A stretch of 64,000 nucleotides of DNA from Novispirillum itersonii subsp. itersonii ATCC 12639 (GTDB lineage: Bacteria; Pseudomonadota; Alphaproteobacteria; Rhodospirillales; Rhodospirillaceae), in the NCBI RefSeq assembly GCF_000381985.1, contig NZ_KB907340.1:124001-188000 (forward strand). Direction: 5' to 3'. Below are positions 9,520 through 19,106 of the stretch, one piece after another; the stretch's first letter is position 1; each line of letters opens with the position of its first letter. The position numbers and the translations under genes are program-made. Under the pieces are notes generated by a model, which was not told the origin of the DNA, searched no databases, and was given only the letters and a program-made list of their open reading frames with translations.

Positions 9520-9834
9520 ATGTCTGATACTGCCCTTCAGCCGATGATCACCGAGGAAGCCGACGGATCGGTGTTCCGTACCGCCACCATCACCAACAGC
9601 CGCGGCCTGCACGCCCGTGCCGCCGCCAAGTTTGTCAAACTGGCTGAAACCTTTGATGCCGATGTCCGCGTCACCAACCGGGGGGAGACCGTTTCCGGCA
9701 GATCCATCATGGGTCTGATGATGCTGGCCGCCTCACCCGGCACCACCATCGAGCTGCGGGCCAGCGGCACCCAGGCCCGACAGGCCCTGGAAGGACTCGG
9801 CAAACTGGTGGATGATAAATTCGATGAGGAATGA
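9520..9834 (+). CDS. Phosphocarrier protein HPr
   Basis: Small PTS carrier of 104 residues. It accepts phosphate from EI on His31 in SRGLHARAAA, and carries Ser62 in GRSIMGLMML, the site expected for HprK. The ATG at 9520 is preceded by GGGAGGAA eight bases upstream, a strong ribosome binding site. The N-terminus is about 15 residues longer than E. coli HPr. It overlaps the EI gene, which starts before this gene's stop. It could be called ptsH or ptsO (NPr); the sequence alone does not settle this. Confidence 0.94.
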   Translation: MSDTALQPMITEEADGSVFRTATITNSRGLHARAAAKFVKLAETFDADVRVTNRGETVSGRSIMGLMMLAASPGTTIELRASGTQARQALEGLGKLVDDKFDEE

Positions 9835-11602
9835 CCCACCCCCCGGCCGCTGCGGCCCCGGCGGCCTCCGCGAGGAACAGTGCTTCCGGGGGCTGGCCGT
9901 CGGCCCCGGGGTGGTGATCGGCGTCGTTCATCTGCATGACCCCGGCGATGTCCGCGCTCCGGAATACCGGATTGCCGCCAACCGGGTCAGTGCCGAGAAG
10001 AAACGGTTTGCACAGGCGGTCGCCGCTGCCCAGCGCCAGATCGGCGTCTTGCGCGGAAAAGCTGAGAAACTGCCCGCGCATGCCGGGGAAGAACTCGGCT
10101 TCATGCTTGATGCTTACAGTCATATGCTGCAGGGATCGCGGCTGGTCCGGGGGGTGGACCTGCGGATCGAGCAGGACCGGATCAACGCCGAAGCGGCGGT
10201 GCGCACCGTCATTGCCGATCTGGCCGAAGCCTTTGCGTCGATGAACGACGCCTATCTGGCCGGGCGCGCCGACGACATCCGCGAGGTCGGTCACCGGCTG
10301 ATCCGCAATCTGACCAAAACCACGGTCAAAGCCTTCGACAATCTGCCGCGCCGGGCCGTGGTGATCAGCCGGGAACTGACCCCGGCTGATACCGCCATGT
10401 TTGACCCGCAGTACGTCCACGGCTTCGCCACCGAGTCGGGCGGCGCCCAGAGCCACACCGCCATCATGGCGCGGTCCCTTGACCTGCCTGCCGTTCTGGC
10501 GGTGCCGGATCTGGTGCGGTCCGTCCGGGGTGGCGAAACCGTCATCATTGACGGTATCGACGGACAGGTGATCCTGAATCCCTGCACGGAAACACTGGCC
10601 GCCTACCGCATCAAACGGGCTGATTTCCTGCGGGCCCGCCGCGCCCTGACCCGGCTGAAAGATCTGCCCGCCGTCACCAGCGACGGCGTCACCGTACGGC
10701 TGCTCGCCAACATCGAACTGCCGACGGAAGCCGAAGCGGTGCTTCAGGCCGGGGCGGAAGGAATCGGCCTGCTGCGTAGCGAATTCCTGTTTATGAACCG
10801 CCCCGACTGGCCAACCGAAGACGAGCAGTATGCCGTACTGCGGTCTGTGATTGAACGGATGCAGGGCCGTCCGGTGACGGTCCGCATTCTCGATGCCGGT
10901 GGCGATAAACTGACCTCCGCCAGTGGCACCAGTCTGCCGGATAATCCGGCCCTTGGGCTGCGGGCGGTCCGGTTCCTGCTGTCAGCCCCGGATGTTCTGG
11001 AAGCCCAGCTGGCGGCGATCCTGCGGGCTGCCGTTCACGGACCGGTGCGAATTCTGGTGCCGATGGTTTCCAACTGCGATGAGATTCAGGCGGTCCGGCA
11101 GGCCGCTGAGACGGTCCATGCCCGTCTGAAAGATCAGGGCATTCCGGTGCCGGACGCCCTGCCACCGATCGGTATCATGATCGAGATCCCCGGTGCCGCC
11201 CTCGCCGCCGATGCCCTCGCGCCGCTGTCAGACTTTTTTGCCATCGGCACCAATGACCTGACCCAGTATACGCTGGCGATCGACCGCACAGACGAGACGG
11301 TTGCCCACCTGTACAACCCACTGCACCCAGCCGTCCTGCGGCTGATCCATTTTGCCACCGGCGCCGCCCTGCGGGCCGGGATTCCGATCAGTGTCTGCGG
11401 GGAAATCGCCGGGGATCCCCGGCTGGCACCGCTGCTGCTGGGCATCGGCATCCGCGAACTGTCGATGGCGGCAGGCAGTCTGCCCCGGGTCAAACAACGG
11501 ATCCGCAGAATCAGCCATATGGACGCCGAAACCTTTGCCCGACGGGTGATGGCAGAATTCGATCCGGCCCGGATCACCGAACTGGTGAACGCCTTCAGCT
11601 GA
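9812..11602 (+). CDS. ptsI: Phosphoenolpyruvate-protein phosphotransferase (Enzyme I)
   Basis: Takes phosphate from PEP and passes it to HPr. The 596-residue protein lacks a GAF domain, so it is PtsI-like rather than the longer PtsP. The phospho-His is about His215 in GGAQSHTAIMARS. The PEP-binding barrel carries GIGLLRSEFLFM, ILDAGGDK, MIEIPGAAL, FAIGTNDLTQY and SVCGEIAGDP. The start is either 9812 or an ATG at 9824. Both overlap the HPr gene, giving translational coupling. It is the last gene of the hprK-rapZ-EIIA-HPr-EI run. Confidence 0.94.
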   Translation: MINSMRNDPPPGRCGPGGLREEQCFRGLAVGPGVVIGVVHLHDPGDVRAPEYRIAANRVSAEKKRFAQAVAAAQRQIGVLRGKAEKLPAHAGEELGFMLDAYSHMLQGSRLVRGVDLRIEQDRINAEAAVRTVIADLAEAFASMNDAYLAGRADDIREVGHRLIRNLTKTTVKAFDNLPRRAVVISRELTPADTAMFDPQYVHGFATESGGAQSHTAIMARSLDLPAVLAVPDLVRSVRGGETVIIDGIDGQVILNPCTETLAAYRIKRADFLRARRALTRLKDLPAVTSDGVTVRLLANIELPTEAEAVLQAGAEGIGLLRSEFLFMNRPDWPTEDEQYAVLRSVIERMQGRPVTVRILDAGGDKLTSASGTSLPDNPALGLRAVRFLLSAPDVLEAQLAAILRAAVHGPVRILVPMVSNCDEIQAVRQAAETVHARLKDQGIPVPDALPPIGIMIEIPGAALAADALAPLSDFFAIGTNDLTQYTLAIDRTDETVAHLYNPLHPAVLRLIHFATGAALRAGIPISVCGEIAGDPRLAPLLLGIGIRELSMAAGSLPRVKQRIRRISHMDAETFARRVMAEFDPARITELVNAFS

Positions 11603-11642
11603 CCTGCGCCTGTGGTATGCAGCCCAGTTCGCCCAGTGTCAT

Positions 11643-11706
11643 ACCGGACAAAATCCGGCTTCCGGCCCTGCCGGAGGGGGGCTATTGTCGGCGCTCCCCC
11701 CTCCGG
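11643..11706 (+). other. Two strong hairpins between ptsI and the TauE/SafE gene
   Basis: CCGGA/TCCGG (11644-11658) is followed by an 11-bp stem, CCGGAGGGGGG (11671-11681) with CCCCCCTCCGG (11696-11706). No U run follows, so it may be a Rho-independent terminator of weak type, an attenuator or a transcript stabiliser at the end of the PTS operon. Confidence 0.5.
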
Positions 11707-11765
11707 GGATCTGCACTGCCCCTGCGGAGCCACCCCGGACTCCTGCGGAACTGGCGAGGACTGCC

Positions 11766-12530
11766 GTGGATCTGACTTTGGGTTATGACGTGCTGGCGAT
11801 GCTGTTCGCCATCGCACTGGTTGCCGGCTTTCTGGACGCGATGGCAGGCGGGGGCGGACTGATCACCATTCCCGCCCTGCTGCTGTCCGGTGTCCCGCCT
11901 CTGATCGCCCTTGCCACCAACAAAGTCCAGGGCTGCTCCGGCAGCCTGACCGCAAGCATCGCCATGATCCGTATGGGGATGCTGCGGCCACAGGACGTCG
12001 GGTGGCCCTTCCTCGCCGCGCTGATCGGATCCGTCCTCGGGGCAATCGCCATCCATTATGTGGATGCCAAAGCCCTTGATATCATCATCCCCGCCGTGCT
12101 GATCGGCATCGCGGTCTATTTCATTCTGGCCCCCAAAGCGGGGGAGGTGGATGGGAAACCCCGGATGGGGCGGATGGCATACCGGACCACGGTGATCCCG
12201 GCAATCGGCCTGTACGACGGCATGTTCGGCCCGGGAACCGGCTCTTTCTTTGCTTTGGCCGGGGTCGCCCTGCGCGGCCAAAATCTGGTTCGCGCCACAG
12301 CCCATGCCAAAGCCATGAACTTTGCCAGCAACATTGCTGCGGTTGCTGTCTTCATCGCCAGCGGAAAAATCCTGTGGATTGTTGCCCTGTCGATGGTCTG
12401 CGGACAGGTGATCGGCGCCAGTCTGGGATCCGTGGCGGTGGTCAAGGGGGGATCGAAGTACATCCGCCCCCTGATCGTCACCATGTGCATGATCATGATC
12501 GGCCGCTATTTCTGGCAGTACTTCCGTTAA
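11766..12530 (+). CDS. TauE/SafE-family (TSUP) membrane exporter
   Basis: A 254-residue inner-membrane protein with about eight hydrophobic segments. DAMAGGGGLITIPALL near residue 20 and MFGPGTGSFFALA in the second half are the duplicated TSUP signatures. Related proteins move sulfite, sulfonates or other organic anions; the substrate is not determinable. I chose GTG at 11766, which has GCGAGGA five bases upstream and starts just before the first membrane segment. A longer frame from 11685 runs across the hairpin region and looks non-conserved. Confidence 0.82.
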   Translation: MDLTLGYDVLAMLFAIALVAGFLDAMAGGGGLITIPALLLSGVPPLIALATNKVQGCSGSLTASIAMIRMGMLRPQDVGWPFLAALIGSVLGAIAIHYVDAKALDIIIPAVLIGIAVYFILAPKAGEVDGKPRMGRMAYRTTVIPAIGLYDGMFGPGTGSFFALAGVALRGQNLVRATAHAKAMNFASNIAAVAVFIASGKILWIVALSMVCGQVIGASLGSVAVVKGGSKYIRPLIVTMCMIMIGRYFWQYFR

Positions 12531-12550
12531 GGCCGTTGCGGCCCCGGCTC

Positions 12551-12588
12551 AAAAAAACCGGCCAGCCTGAGCTGTGCCGGTTTTTTTT
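12551..12588. terminator. Bidirectional intrinsic terminator after the TSUP gene
   Basis: AAAAAAACCGGC (12551-12562) pairs with GCCGGTTTTTTT (12576-12587), with a further inner CAGC/GCTG stem. The T run on plus and A run on minus suit the convergent TSUP and GST genes. Confidence 0.88.
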
Positions 12589-12628
12589 GAAGGAAAAGAC
12601 CTGAAGCAGGCAGGCTCACGCCTAAGAA

Positions 12629-13297
12629 TCAGAAATCCAGATCAGCATAATGCTTGGGCGGCAGTACACCGGGGATCACCTCCCGCAGCAGTGGCCGGAA
12701 GCAGGGACGGCTCTTGATCCGAACATACCAGTCCTTGGCGAATGGATGGTCATCCCACGGAACATCCCCGATATAGTCAATCAGTGACAGATGGGCAGCC
12801 GCTGTAATATCAGCCAGCGTCATCGCCCCACCGGCCAGCCATTTGCGACGCTCGGTCAGCCAGGTGATATAAGCGAGGTGATTGTGGATGTTGGTACGCC
12901 CGACCCGCACCCAGCGGGAATCCGGCGGATCACCACCCAGCATCCGCTTCATCAGCTTTTCACTGACCAGTGGATGGGTAACCTCCTGCTGAAATTTACG
13001 GTCAAACCACGCCACCAGACGCCGGGTTTCCGCCCGCTCCGGCACCTGACGCGGCAGCAGCGGCACCTCGGGATAGGCTTCCTCAAGATATTCACAGATC
13101 GACTGAGAATCGCACAGCACAAGGCCGTTCGGTTCAATCAGAACCGGAACTTCCCCAGCCGGGTTCAGGGCCAGAAACTGGTCACTGCGATCCCAGTCAG
13201 CCTGAAGGTTTTCGGTCACGTCCAGGCGTTTTTCGCCTAGAACCAGCCTGACTTTCCGTGCGAACGGCGACAGCCAGTGATGATACAGAATCCGCAT
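12629..13297 (-). CDS. Glutathione S-transferase family protein
   Basis: A 222-residue cytosolic GST. The thioredoxin-like N-terminal domain (residues 1-80) contains SPFARKVRLVLGEK and the cis-proline glutathione site NPAGEVPVLI, followed by DSQSICEYLEE, where the Ser-type contact is usual. The C-terminal helical domain has the LADITAAAHL N-capping box motif. The class is uncertain, close to FzlA-like alphaproteobacterial GSTs. The substrate is unknown. It is divergent from the HugZ-like gene. Confidence 0.88.
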   Translation of the reverse strand: MRILYHHWLSPFARKVRLVLGEKRLDVTENLQADWDRSDQFLALNPAGEVPVLIEPNGLVLCDSQSICEYLEEAYPEVPLLPRQVPERAETRRLVAWFDRKFQQEVTHPLVSEKLMKRMLGGDPPDSRWVRVGRTNIHNHLAYITWLTERRKWLAGGAMTLADITAAAHLSLIDYIGDVPWDDHPFAKDWYVRIKSRPCFRPLLREVIPGVLPPKHYADLDF

Positions 13298-13392
13298 GCG
13301 CCCTATTTACCGAATCAGGAAAGTTATTCAACCTTCCTCACCATATGGTCCTTCTGCCCGTCGGACCTGTGTGCTGTGTCACGGATGGCATC

Positions 13393-14187
13393 ATGACCCG
13401 CGAAATTCCACAAATCAAACCCTCTGATACCCATCGCCGCACCGTGCGGGCCCTGCTGCGCGCCAGCCGCTGCGGCAGCCTTGCCACCACGCAGGCATCA
13501 GGACCGTCAGAAGCGGACGGGGCACCCGGCGGCCCTTACGCCTCACTGGTCACCCACGCCACCCTGCCGGATGCCTCGCCGGTCTTTTTACTCTCAGAAC
13601 TGGCTGAACACACTCAAAACCTTCTGCGGGATCCCCGGGCAGCCTTTCTGGTCGAACAGGCGTCCGTCCTGCCCAATCCGCAGACCGGTCCGCGCGCGAC
13701 CCTGACCGGGACCCTGCGACGGGTCAGTGGAGCAGAAGCCGACCGGGCCCGTGCCCGCTTTCTGGCCCGCCACCCCGGCGCGGCCCTTTATGCCGGGTTC
13801 GGGGACTTCTCTTTCTGGGTAATGCAGATTGAGCGCATCCATTTTGTCGGCGGATTTGCCCGTGCCGTGTGGATCGAAGACGGCCCGGGTCTGCCCCCTG
13901 CCCTGTGCGCCAATCTCGAGGCACGCGCCGGATCGGCCTGCGACCATATGAACACCGATCATGCCGATGCCGTTGCCCTGCTGGCCCGTCATCATCGGGC
14001 CGACAACGACGCAACCGATACCCCCACCAGTGTATGGAAACTGCTCGCCCTCGATGCCGACGGCATGGATATCGGCACCGATGCCCTCAGCCTGCGGATC
14101 CCGTTCCCGACCCCGCTGTCAGCACCGGATGACCTCCAACCCACTTTGGTGGCGATGCTCCGCGCTCTTCGTGCTGCACCGCAGTAA
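13393..14187 (+). CDS. HugZ-like heme-utilisation / PNPOx-fold protein
   Basis: A 264-residue protein with an N-terminal pyridoxamine-phosphate-oxidase split-barrel domain (about residues 20-165, with GSLATT, LVTHATLPDASPVFLLSELAEH and ARFLARHP). The C-terminal domain is DUF2470 (CDHMNTDHADAVALLARHH, residues about 185-260). This architecture is shared with HugZ heme oxygenases and with flavin-binding relatives. Heme degradation is possible but not shown. The ATG at 13393 was chosen because upstream residues look non-conserved. Confidence 0.82.
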   Translation: MTREIPQIKPSDTHRRTVRALLRASRCGSLATTQASGPSEADGAPGGPYASLVTHATLPDASPVFLLSELAEHTQNLLRDPRAAFLVEQASVLPNPQTGPRATLTGTLRRVSGAEADRARARFLARHPGAALYAGFGDFSFWVMQIERIHFVGGFARAVWIEDGPGLPPALCANLEARAGSACDHMNTDHADAVALLARHHRADNDATDTPTSVWKLLALDADGMDIGTDALSLRIPFPTPLSAPDDLQPTLVAMLRALRAAPQ

Positions 14188-14670
14188 TCCGCCGCTTTGC
14201 GGGGATTTTGTATCCAACCCATCCGGGTAGGCGCGGTTTTCCGGTCCGGAATCCCCGGAAAGCGAAACAAGCGGTTGCGGGGCACCCTCCGGGCCTTTAT
14301 TGTCCCTTTCGGGACTGTCCGGAGGCCATGCCGGACAGGGATCCCAAACAGGCCCAGAGCCAGACACACCCCTTGCCCGTCCGGGCCGGGGGACCGTGCC
14401 GCGCTTAAGGAGAGCATTTCAGCGATGCAAGAGGGACCGAAACGGCCCGAGGCTCGTAAAAACAAAAATGCCCCTGACACCCGGTCTATGACCCGGGTGA
14501 ACCCCCGTTCTGTCCGCTCCGGGGTTGTGACCTGTTGTGTGAAACCCGGATGGCCCGCCGGGCCGGTCCGTGTTTCTTCCCCAAGACTGACCGCCGTTCG
14601 CGCCCCTGATGCCCTTACCGCTTTCAAGCCGGAAGGACCGGGCGCGGATCGTCCACTGGAGATCCGTTAA
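14188..14670 (+). other. Structured 483-base gap upstream of the PEP carboxykinase gene
   Basis: No convincing gene. Inverted repeats occur at CCTCCGG (14286-14292) with CCGGAGG (14319-14325), enclosing GTCCC/GGGAC (14302-14306 and 14311-14315), and at CACCCGG/CCGGGTG near 14477-14500. A strong Shine-Dalgarno-like AAGGAGA (14407-14413) precedes an 81-codon frame from 14425 whose TAA touches the pckG ATG; its product has no recognisable family. The gap probably contains the promoter and leader of pckG. Confidence 0.5.
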
Positions 14671-16500
14671 ATGACCGCTGCCCCGACGAAGAACGCCAAG
14701 CTTCTCGCTTGGGTCGATGAAGTTGCCAAGCTGTGTAAACCAGACAGCGTTTACTGGTGCGATGGCTCCGACGCCGAGTATGACCGCCTGTGTCAGGAAA
14801 TGGTCGACGCGGGCACGTTCATTCGCCTGAACCCGGAAAAGCGCGCCAACAGCTATCTGTGCCGCTCCGACCCGTCTGACGTCGCCCGTGTTGAAGACCG
14901 CACCTTCATCTGCTCGGAAGAGAAGGATGATGCCGGTCCGACCAACAACTGGGTCGATCCGGCGGAAATGCGCAACACCCTGCACAACCTGTTCGACGGC
15001 TGCATGAAGGGCCGCACCATGTACGTGGTGCCGTTCTCCATGGGTCCGCTCGGCTCCAACATCGCCCAGATCGGCGTCGAGATCTCTGACAGCGCCTATG
15101 TCGCCGTCAACATGAAGATCATGACCCGCATGGGGACCAAGGTGCTGGACGTGCTGGGTGAAAACGGCTCGTTCGTGCCGTGCATCCACTCCGTCGGTGC
15201 CCCGCTGGCCGCGGGCCAGAAGGATGTGGCCTGGCCGTGCAACGACACCAAGTACATCGTCCACTTCCCGGAAACCCGGGAAATCTGGTCCTACGGCTCC
15301 GGTTACGGCGGCAACGCCCTGCTCGGCAAGAAGTGTCTGGCCCTGCGCATCGCCTCGGTGATGGCCCGCGACGAAGGCTGGCTGGCCGAACACATGCTCA
15401 TCCTCGGCGTGAAGAACCCGCAGGGTGAAAAGACCTACGTGTCCGCCGCCTTCCCGTCTGCCTGCGGCAAGACCAACTTCGCCATGCTGATTCCGCCGGC
15501 CGGCTTTGATGGCTGGGAAGTCACCACCATCGGCGACGACATTGCGTGGATCAAGCCGGACGCCAATGGCCAGCTGCGCGCCATCAACCCGGAAAACGGG
15601 CTGTTCGGCGTTGCCCCGGGCACCAACACCAAGTCCAACCCGAACGCGATGGCGACCCTGACCGCCAACTGCATCTTCACCAACGTCGCGCTGACCGACG
15701 ATGGCGATGTGTGGTGGGAAGGCATGACCGATGAAGCCCCGGCTCATCTGATCGACTGGACCGGCCGTGACTGGACCCCGGACTGCGGTCGCCCGGCTGC
15801 CCATCCGAACAGCCGCTTCACCGCCCCGGCCTCGCAGGTGCCGTGCATCGACGCCGAGTGGGAAAACCCGGCTGGCGTGCCGATTTCGGCCTTCCTGTTC
15901 GGTGGCCGCGTGTCCAAGAACTTCCCGCTGGTGTTCCAGTCCTTCAACTGGAGCCATGGCGTCTATCTGGCCGCCACCATGGGCTCCGAAGCCACTGCCG
16001 CTGCGGTCGGTCAGGCCGCCATGCGCCGTGACCCGATGGCCATGCTGCCGTTCTGCGGCTACAACATGGGCGACTATTGGGATCACTGGCTGAACGTCGG
16101 GCGCAAGCTGCCGAATCCGCCGCGCTTCTTCCGCGTCAACTGGTTCCGTAAGGACGAGAACGGCAAGTTCGTGTGGCCGGGCTTCGGCGAAAACATGCGC
16201 GCCCTGAAGTGGATCGTCGACCGCGTCCATGGCCGCGCCGCCGCCACCGAAAGCCCGATCGGCTGGATGCCGCATTACTCTGACCTGCACTGGGCCGGTC
16301 TTGATTTCCCGCAGGCCAAGTTCGACGAGATCATGAAGATCTACAAGGGCGCGGCGATGGCGGAAGCCATTGATCAGGAAGTCATGTTCAGCAAGTTTGG
16401 TGATCGTCTGCCGAAGGAACTGGAACTGCACCGTCAGATGCAGATCGCCCGTCTGGAACGCAGCCCGGAAGTGTGGTCGCTGTCCGAAGCGGCTGAATAA
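14671..16500 (+). CDS. pckG: Phosphoenolpyruvate carboxykinase (GTP)
   Basis: Converts oxaloacetate and GTP to PEP, the first committed step of gluconeogenesis. The 609-residue protein is clearly of the GTP type. It has the P-loop and active-site Cys in [12 protein letters not shown] (Cys about 265), [10 protein letters not shown] for metal binding, [21 protein letters not shown] near the C-terminus, and YWCDGS near the N-terminus. Codon use is strongly biased to G/C-ending codons, as in highly expressed genes. Many alphaproteobacteria use the unrelated ATP-type enzyme instead. It is followed by two terminator-like hairpins. Confidence 0.96.
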   Translation: MTAAPTKNAKLLAWVDEVAKLCKPDSVYWCDGSDAEYDRLCQEMVDAGTFIRLNPEKRANSYLCRSDPSDVARVEDRTFICSEEKDDAGPTNNWVDPAEMRNTLHNLFDGCMKGRTMYVVPFSMGPLGSNIAQIGVEISDSAYVAVNMKIMTRMGTKVLDVLGENGSFVPCIHSVGAPLAAGQKDVAWPCNDTKYIVHFPETREIWSYGSGYGGNALLGKKCLALRIASVMARDEGWLAEHMLILGVKNPQGEKTYVSAAFPSACGKTNFAMLIPPAGFDGWEVTTIGDDIAWIKPDANGQLRAINPENGLFGVAPGTNTKSNPNAMATLTANCIFTNVALTDDGDVWWEGMTDEAPAHLIDWTGRDWTPDCGRPAAHPNSRFTAPASQVPCIDAEWENPAGVPISAFLFGGRVSKNFPLVFQSFNWSHGVYLAATMGSEATAAAVGQAAMRRDPMAMLPFCGYNMGDYWDHWLNVGRKLPNPPRFFRVNWFRKDENGKFVWPGFGENMRALKWIVDRVHGRAAATESPIGWMPHYSDLHWAGLDFPQAKFDEIMKIYKGAAMAEAIDQEVMFSKFGDRLPKELELHRQMQIARLERSPEVWSLSEAAE

Positions 16501-16512
16501 TCAGGCAACAGG

Positions 16513-16592
16513 GAAGGGGGACACCCAACGCCCCCCTTCTCCGTTCCGTCATAAGAAAACCGGGCTGCCCCGTTGCAGCCCGGTTTTCTTAT
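16513..16592. terminator. Tandem terminators after pckG
   Basis: GAAGGGGG (16513-16520) pairs with CCCCCTTC (16532-16539). A perfect 17-bp stem, 16551-16567 with 16576-16592, follows around an eight-base loop; it contains AAAACCGGGCTG and CAGCCCGGTTTT. The second serves both pckG and the convergent DUF4175 gene. Confidence 0.88.
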
Positions 16593-16616
16593 GCTCCAGT
16601 CCCTGAACAGTACTTC

Positions 16617-19106
16617 TCAGAACAGTTTCAGCAGGCGCTCCAGATACTCGCGCTCCTCCTGCGGACGGGACCGGTCACTGGCCCGGCGTCGCAGTTCCTG
16701 CAACAGATCCCAGGCTTTTGCCCGCTGGGGTTTATCGGGGATCGCCTGCCCTGCAGGCCCAAGGCTTTCTCCCCCGCGTCCGGTGGGATCTTCAGACAGA
16801 CCAGTGCCGCCGGGCATCAACAGAAGAGGCATCCCCCCTCCCTGCAGCAGCGACTCCAGCGCCTCTCCCTGCCCCTTTTTCAGGGCAGACAGAGCCTCGG
16901 CCTCCGCCTCCATCGCCGCGTCCCAGCGGGCAGTCCGCAACGCCGCCTCGGCCTGCCCCATCGCTACCCCCGCTGCCGTCAGGGATGGGGACTGCGCCGC
17001 AGGATCAGGCGACAGCGTTGCTGACAGGGCTCGCAGACGGGCAGCAAGCTGCTGCTGCGATTCCGCTAGCTCCTGCCCACGCCCGGCATATCGGGACGGC
17101 GTGTTCTTACGGCGGATCGGCTCATCCTGACGGACGCCAAAGGTTTCCTGCAGCAGCCCTTCCTGCTCGCGCACAATCTGCTTCAGAGCTTCGACTGTCC
17201 GCGCCACAGCCTGCATCTGCCCCACATCCGGGGTTGCCGCCTGCAGGCGCGACAGCGCCCGGGAAAGCTGCTCCATCATCTGCTGGGCCGCTTCCGCTGA
17301 CCCAAGACGGGTCAGCTCCTCCAGAGCCTGTGCCATACGGTCGATGCTGTCAGCAGACAGAGCCAGCCCGGACAGGGCAGGCAACGGAGTGCCATCACTT
17401 TCCATCCGGGTGAGCAATTCATTGATATAGGCGCTGGCGGCCTGCCGCACAGCAGCAATTGCCGCCTGTAGCTCAGCGGGCGAGACTTTTGACGCCACCG
17501 CATCCGCCAATGCCTGACGGGCCTGCTCCAGAGTCTCCCGCGCCCCACTCAGCCCACCATCTTCGACCCGGATCGCAAGATTCCACAACAGACCGGCAAG
17601 ACCGCGCCGGTCTGGGGGGCTGATTGCAGCCCCCGCAGCAAAGGCAGTCCGCAGCGCCGCAATCCGCAGGCCAAGAAACAACACCGGATCCTGCCCGAAA
17701 TCATCCGGCTGGCTGCTTAGATGGGCCAGCCCGATACCGACCGCCGCCAGACCGGTCGGCCCTTCCGTCATCAGCGCCTTCCGCAACAGAATGATCTGCC
17801 GGGCCACCGGATGAGTGAAGGCCCGCTCCGGCAGCGTCACCGGGGCCCATTCCGTCACCTCTTCCTGCCCGGCCCCGTCACGCCCCCTGACCCGGACCTG
17901 TACCTCCAGACCGGCCCAGGGGTGACCGGACAGCATCAGCGAAAGGGCTGAACGCAAGGCACGCGGCTGCCCGGACAGCGGCAACGGCAGGGCCTCACCC
18001 GCTTCGCCCGCCCGCTGCATCTCCAGCAGCAGGGCGGTAAACCCCCAGTCATCATCCCCTTGTAAAGGCAAGAGCAGCGCCCCATCCCCCCCGGAGCGGG
18101 CACTCACAGTCGGGGGGGCCGTCCACGCCAAAGACGGCGGCTGATCCGGCAGAACCTTTACCGGCCAGCGTAGCCAGGTTCGCCAGTACGATCCGATCGC
18201 AATCTCAGCCACACCCGGAGCAGACAGGACGCCATCCCAACGCACGACACCGGCATCAAGATGCTGCACCGGCACGTCCTGCCCTGCCATCTGCAGGCTT
18301 AGACTCCCCCCGGAGCGAACCAGCATCTGCACCGCCGTTCCCGCCGGGATCACGGCAAACAGATCCTGCCATGCCTTGACGGCCTCCTCTTCGCCCACCC
18401 CCGGCCTCTGCACTGTCAGGCTACGGGTCAAAGGGGGCAGGCCGGTGTATGACGGCGGCGTCAGCCAGACATCCAGCGTCACCGGATCTCCCGACACATT
18501 CAGGGCCGGTGCCATCCCTTCGGTGATTCGCCGCAGGGGATCATGCCAGCCCGCCACCAACGCCACCACAAGCGCCAGCACAGGTATCACCCGTAACCCG
18601 AGCGGGTCCCGGACGGCAATCTGTGGATCGGGGAATGACAGCGACAGAGACGCCACCTGTCTGCGGGCAGCCACCTTATGCGCAACCCACAACGCTTCCG
18701 TCAGAGGGTCTCCACCCTGACTGAGCCGGTCAAAGCTGGCTGTCAGCGGCCGGTGCCGAGCCCGGCCTTCCCATCGCCGGATGGCATCGATCTGGCCCGG
18801 CCAGCACAGTCGCTGCCCCATCCGCCAGACGGCACCCAGCAGCAGACCAGCCGCTACAAGCAGTAGAGTCAGATGAATCCATCCCGGCAGCAGCGGCAGC
18901 CATCCCGACAGTAAGACCGCCAACCCCATCACCAACATCGCCCGGACCGCCCAGCTTTCCAGCCAGAAGCGCTCAAGTGCGATCAAAAGTTGCAGGACTG
19001 GCAGGCGGCGGGACAACGACTCGCGGGGCGGCACCGTTTGTCCCGGGTCGGCTCCGGCATCCGTCATCATACCGGACGGATCTGGCGGCATCTCCGGTAC
19101 TGTCAT
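16617..19106 (-). CDS. DUF4175 / TIGR02302 family membrane protein
   Basis: An 829-residue alphaproteobacterial family of unknown function. Two adjacent hydrophobic segments lie near residues 55-95 and a third near 170-185 (VIPVLALVVALVAGW). A long extracytoplasmic region follows, with an Ala/Gln/Glu-rich helical part (residues about 560-700) likely to form coiled coil. The C-terminus has the conserved LLQELRRRASDRSRPQEEREYLERLL segment in two pieces. A proline- and Gly-rich linker precedes it. An envelope role is an inference from topology only. Confidence 0.85.
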   Translation of the reverse strand: MTVPEMPPDPSGMMTDAGADPGQTVPPRESLSRRLPVLQLLIALERFWLESWAVRAMLVMGLAVLLSGWLPLLPGWIHLTLLLVAAGLLLGAVWRMGQRLCWPGQIDAIRRWEGRARHRPLTASFDRLSQGGDPLTEALWVAHKVAARRQVASLSLSFPDPQIAVRDPLGLRVIPVLALVVALVAGWHDPLRRITEGMAPALNVSGDPVTLDVWLTPPSYTGLPPLTRSLTVQRPGVGEEEAVKAWQDLFAVIPAGTAVQMLVRSGGSLSLQMAGQDVPVQHLDAGVVRWDGVLSAPGVAEIAIGSYWRTWLRWPVKVLPDQPPSLAWTAPPTVSARSGGDGALLLPLQGDDDWGFTALLLEMQRAGEAGEALPLPLSGQPRALRSALSLMLSGHPWAGLEVQVRVRGRDGAGQEEVTEWAPVTLPERAFTHPVARQIILLRKALMTEGPTGLAAVGIGLAHLSSQPDDFGQDPVLFLGLRIAALRTAFAAGAAISPPDRRGLAGLLWNLAIRVEDGGLSGARETLEQARQALADAVASKVSPAELQAAIAAVRQAASAYINELLTRMESDGTPLPALSGLALSADSIDRMAQALEELTRLGSAEAAQQMMEQLSRALSRLQAATPDVGQMQAVARTVEALKQIVREQEGLLQETFGVRQDEPIRRKNTPSRYAGRGQELAESQQQLAARLRALSATLSPDPAAQSPSLTAAGVAMGQAEAALRTARWDAAMEAEAEALSALKKGQGEALESLLQGGGMPLLLMPGGTGLSEDPTGRGGESLGPAGQAIPDKPQRAKAWDLLQELRRRASDRSRPQEEREYLERLLKLF

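Noticed and set aside
14419-16431. 670-codon open frame antisense to pckG
   Set aside because: It mirrors the G/C-ending codon bias of pckG, shows no family motifs, and pckG is certain on the other strand.
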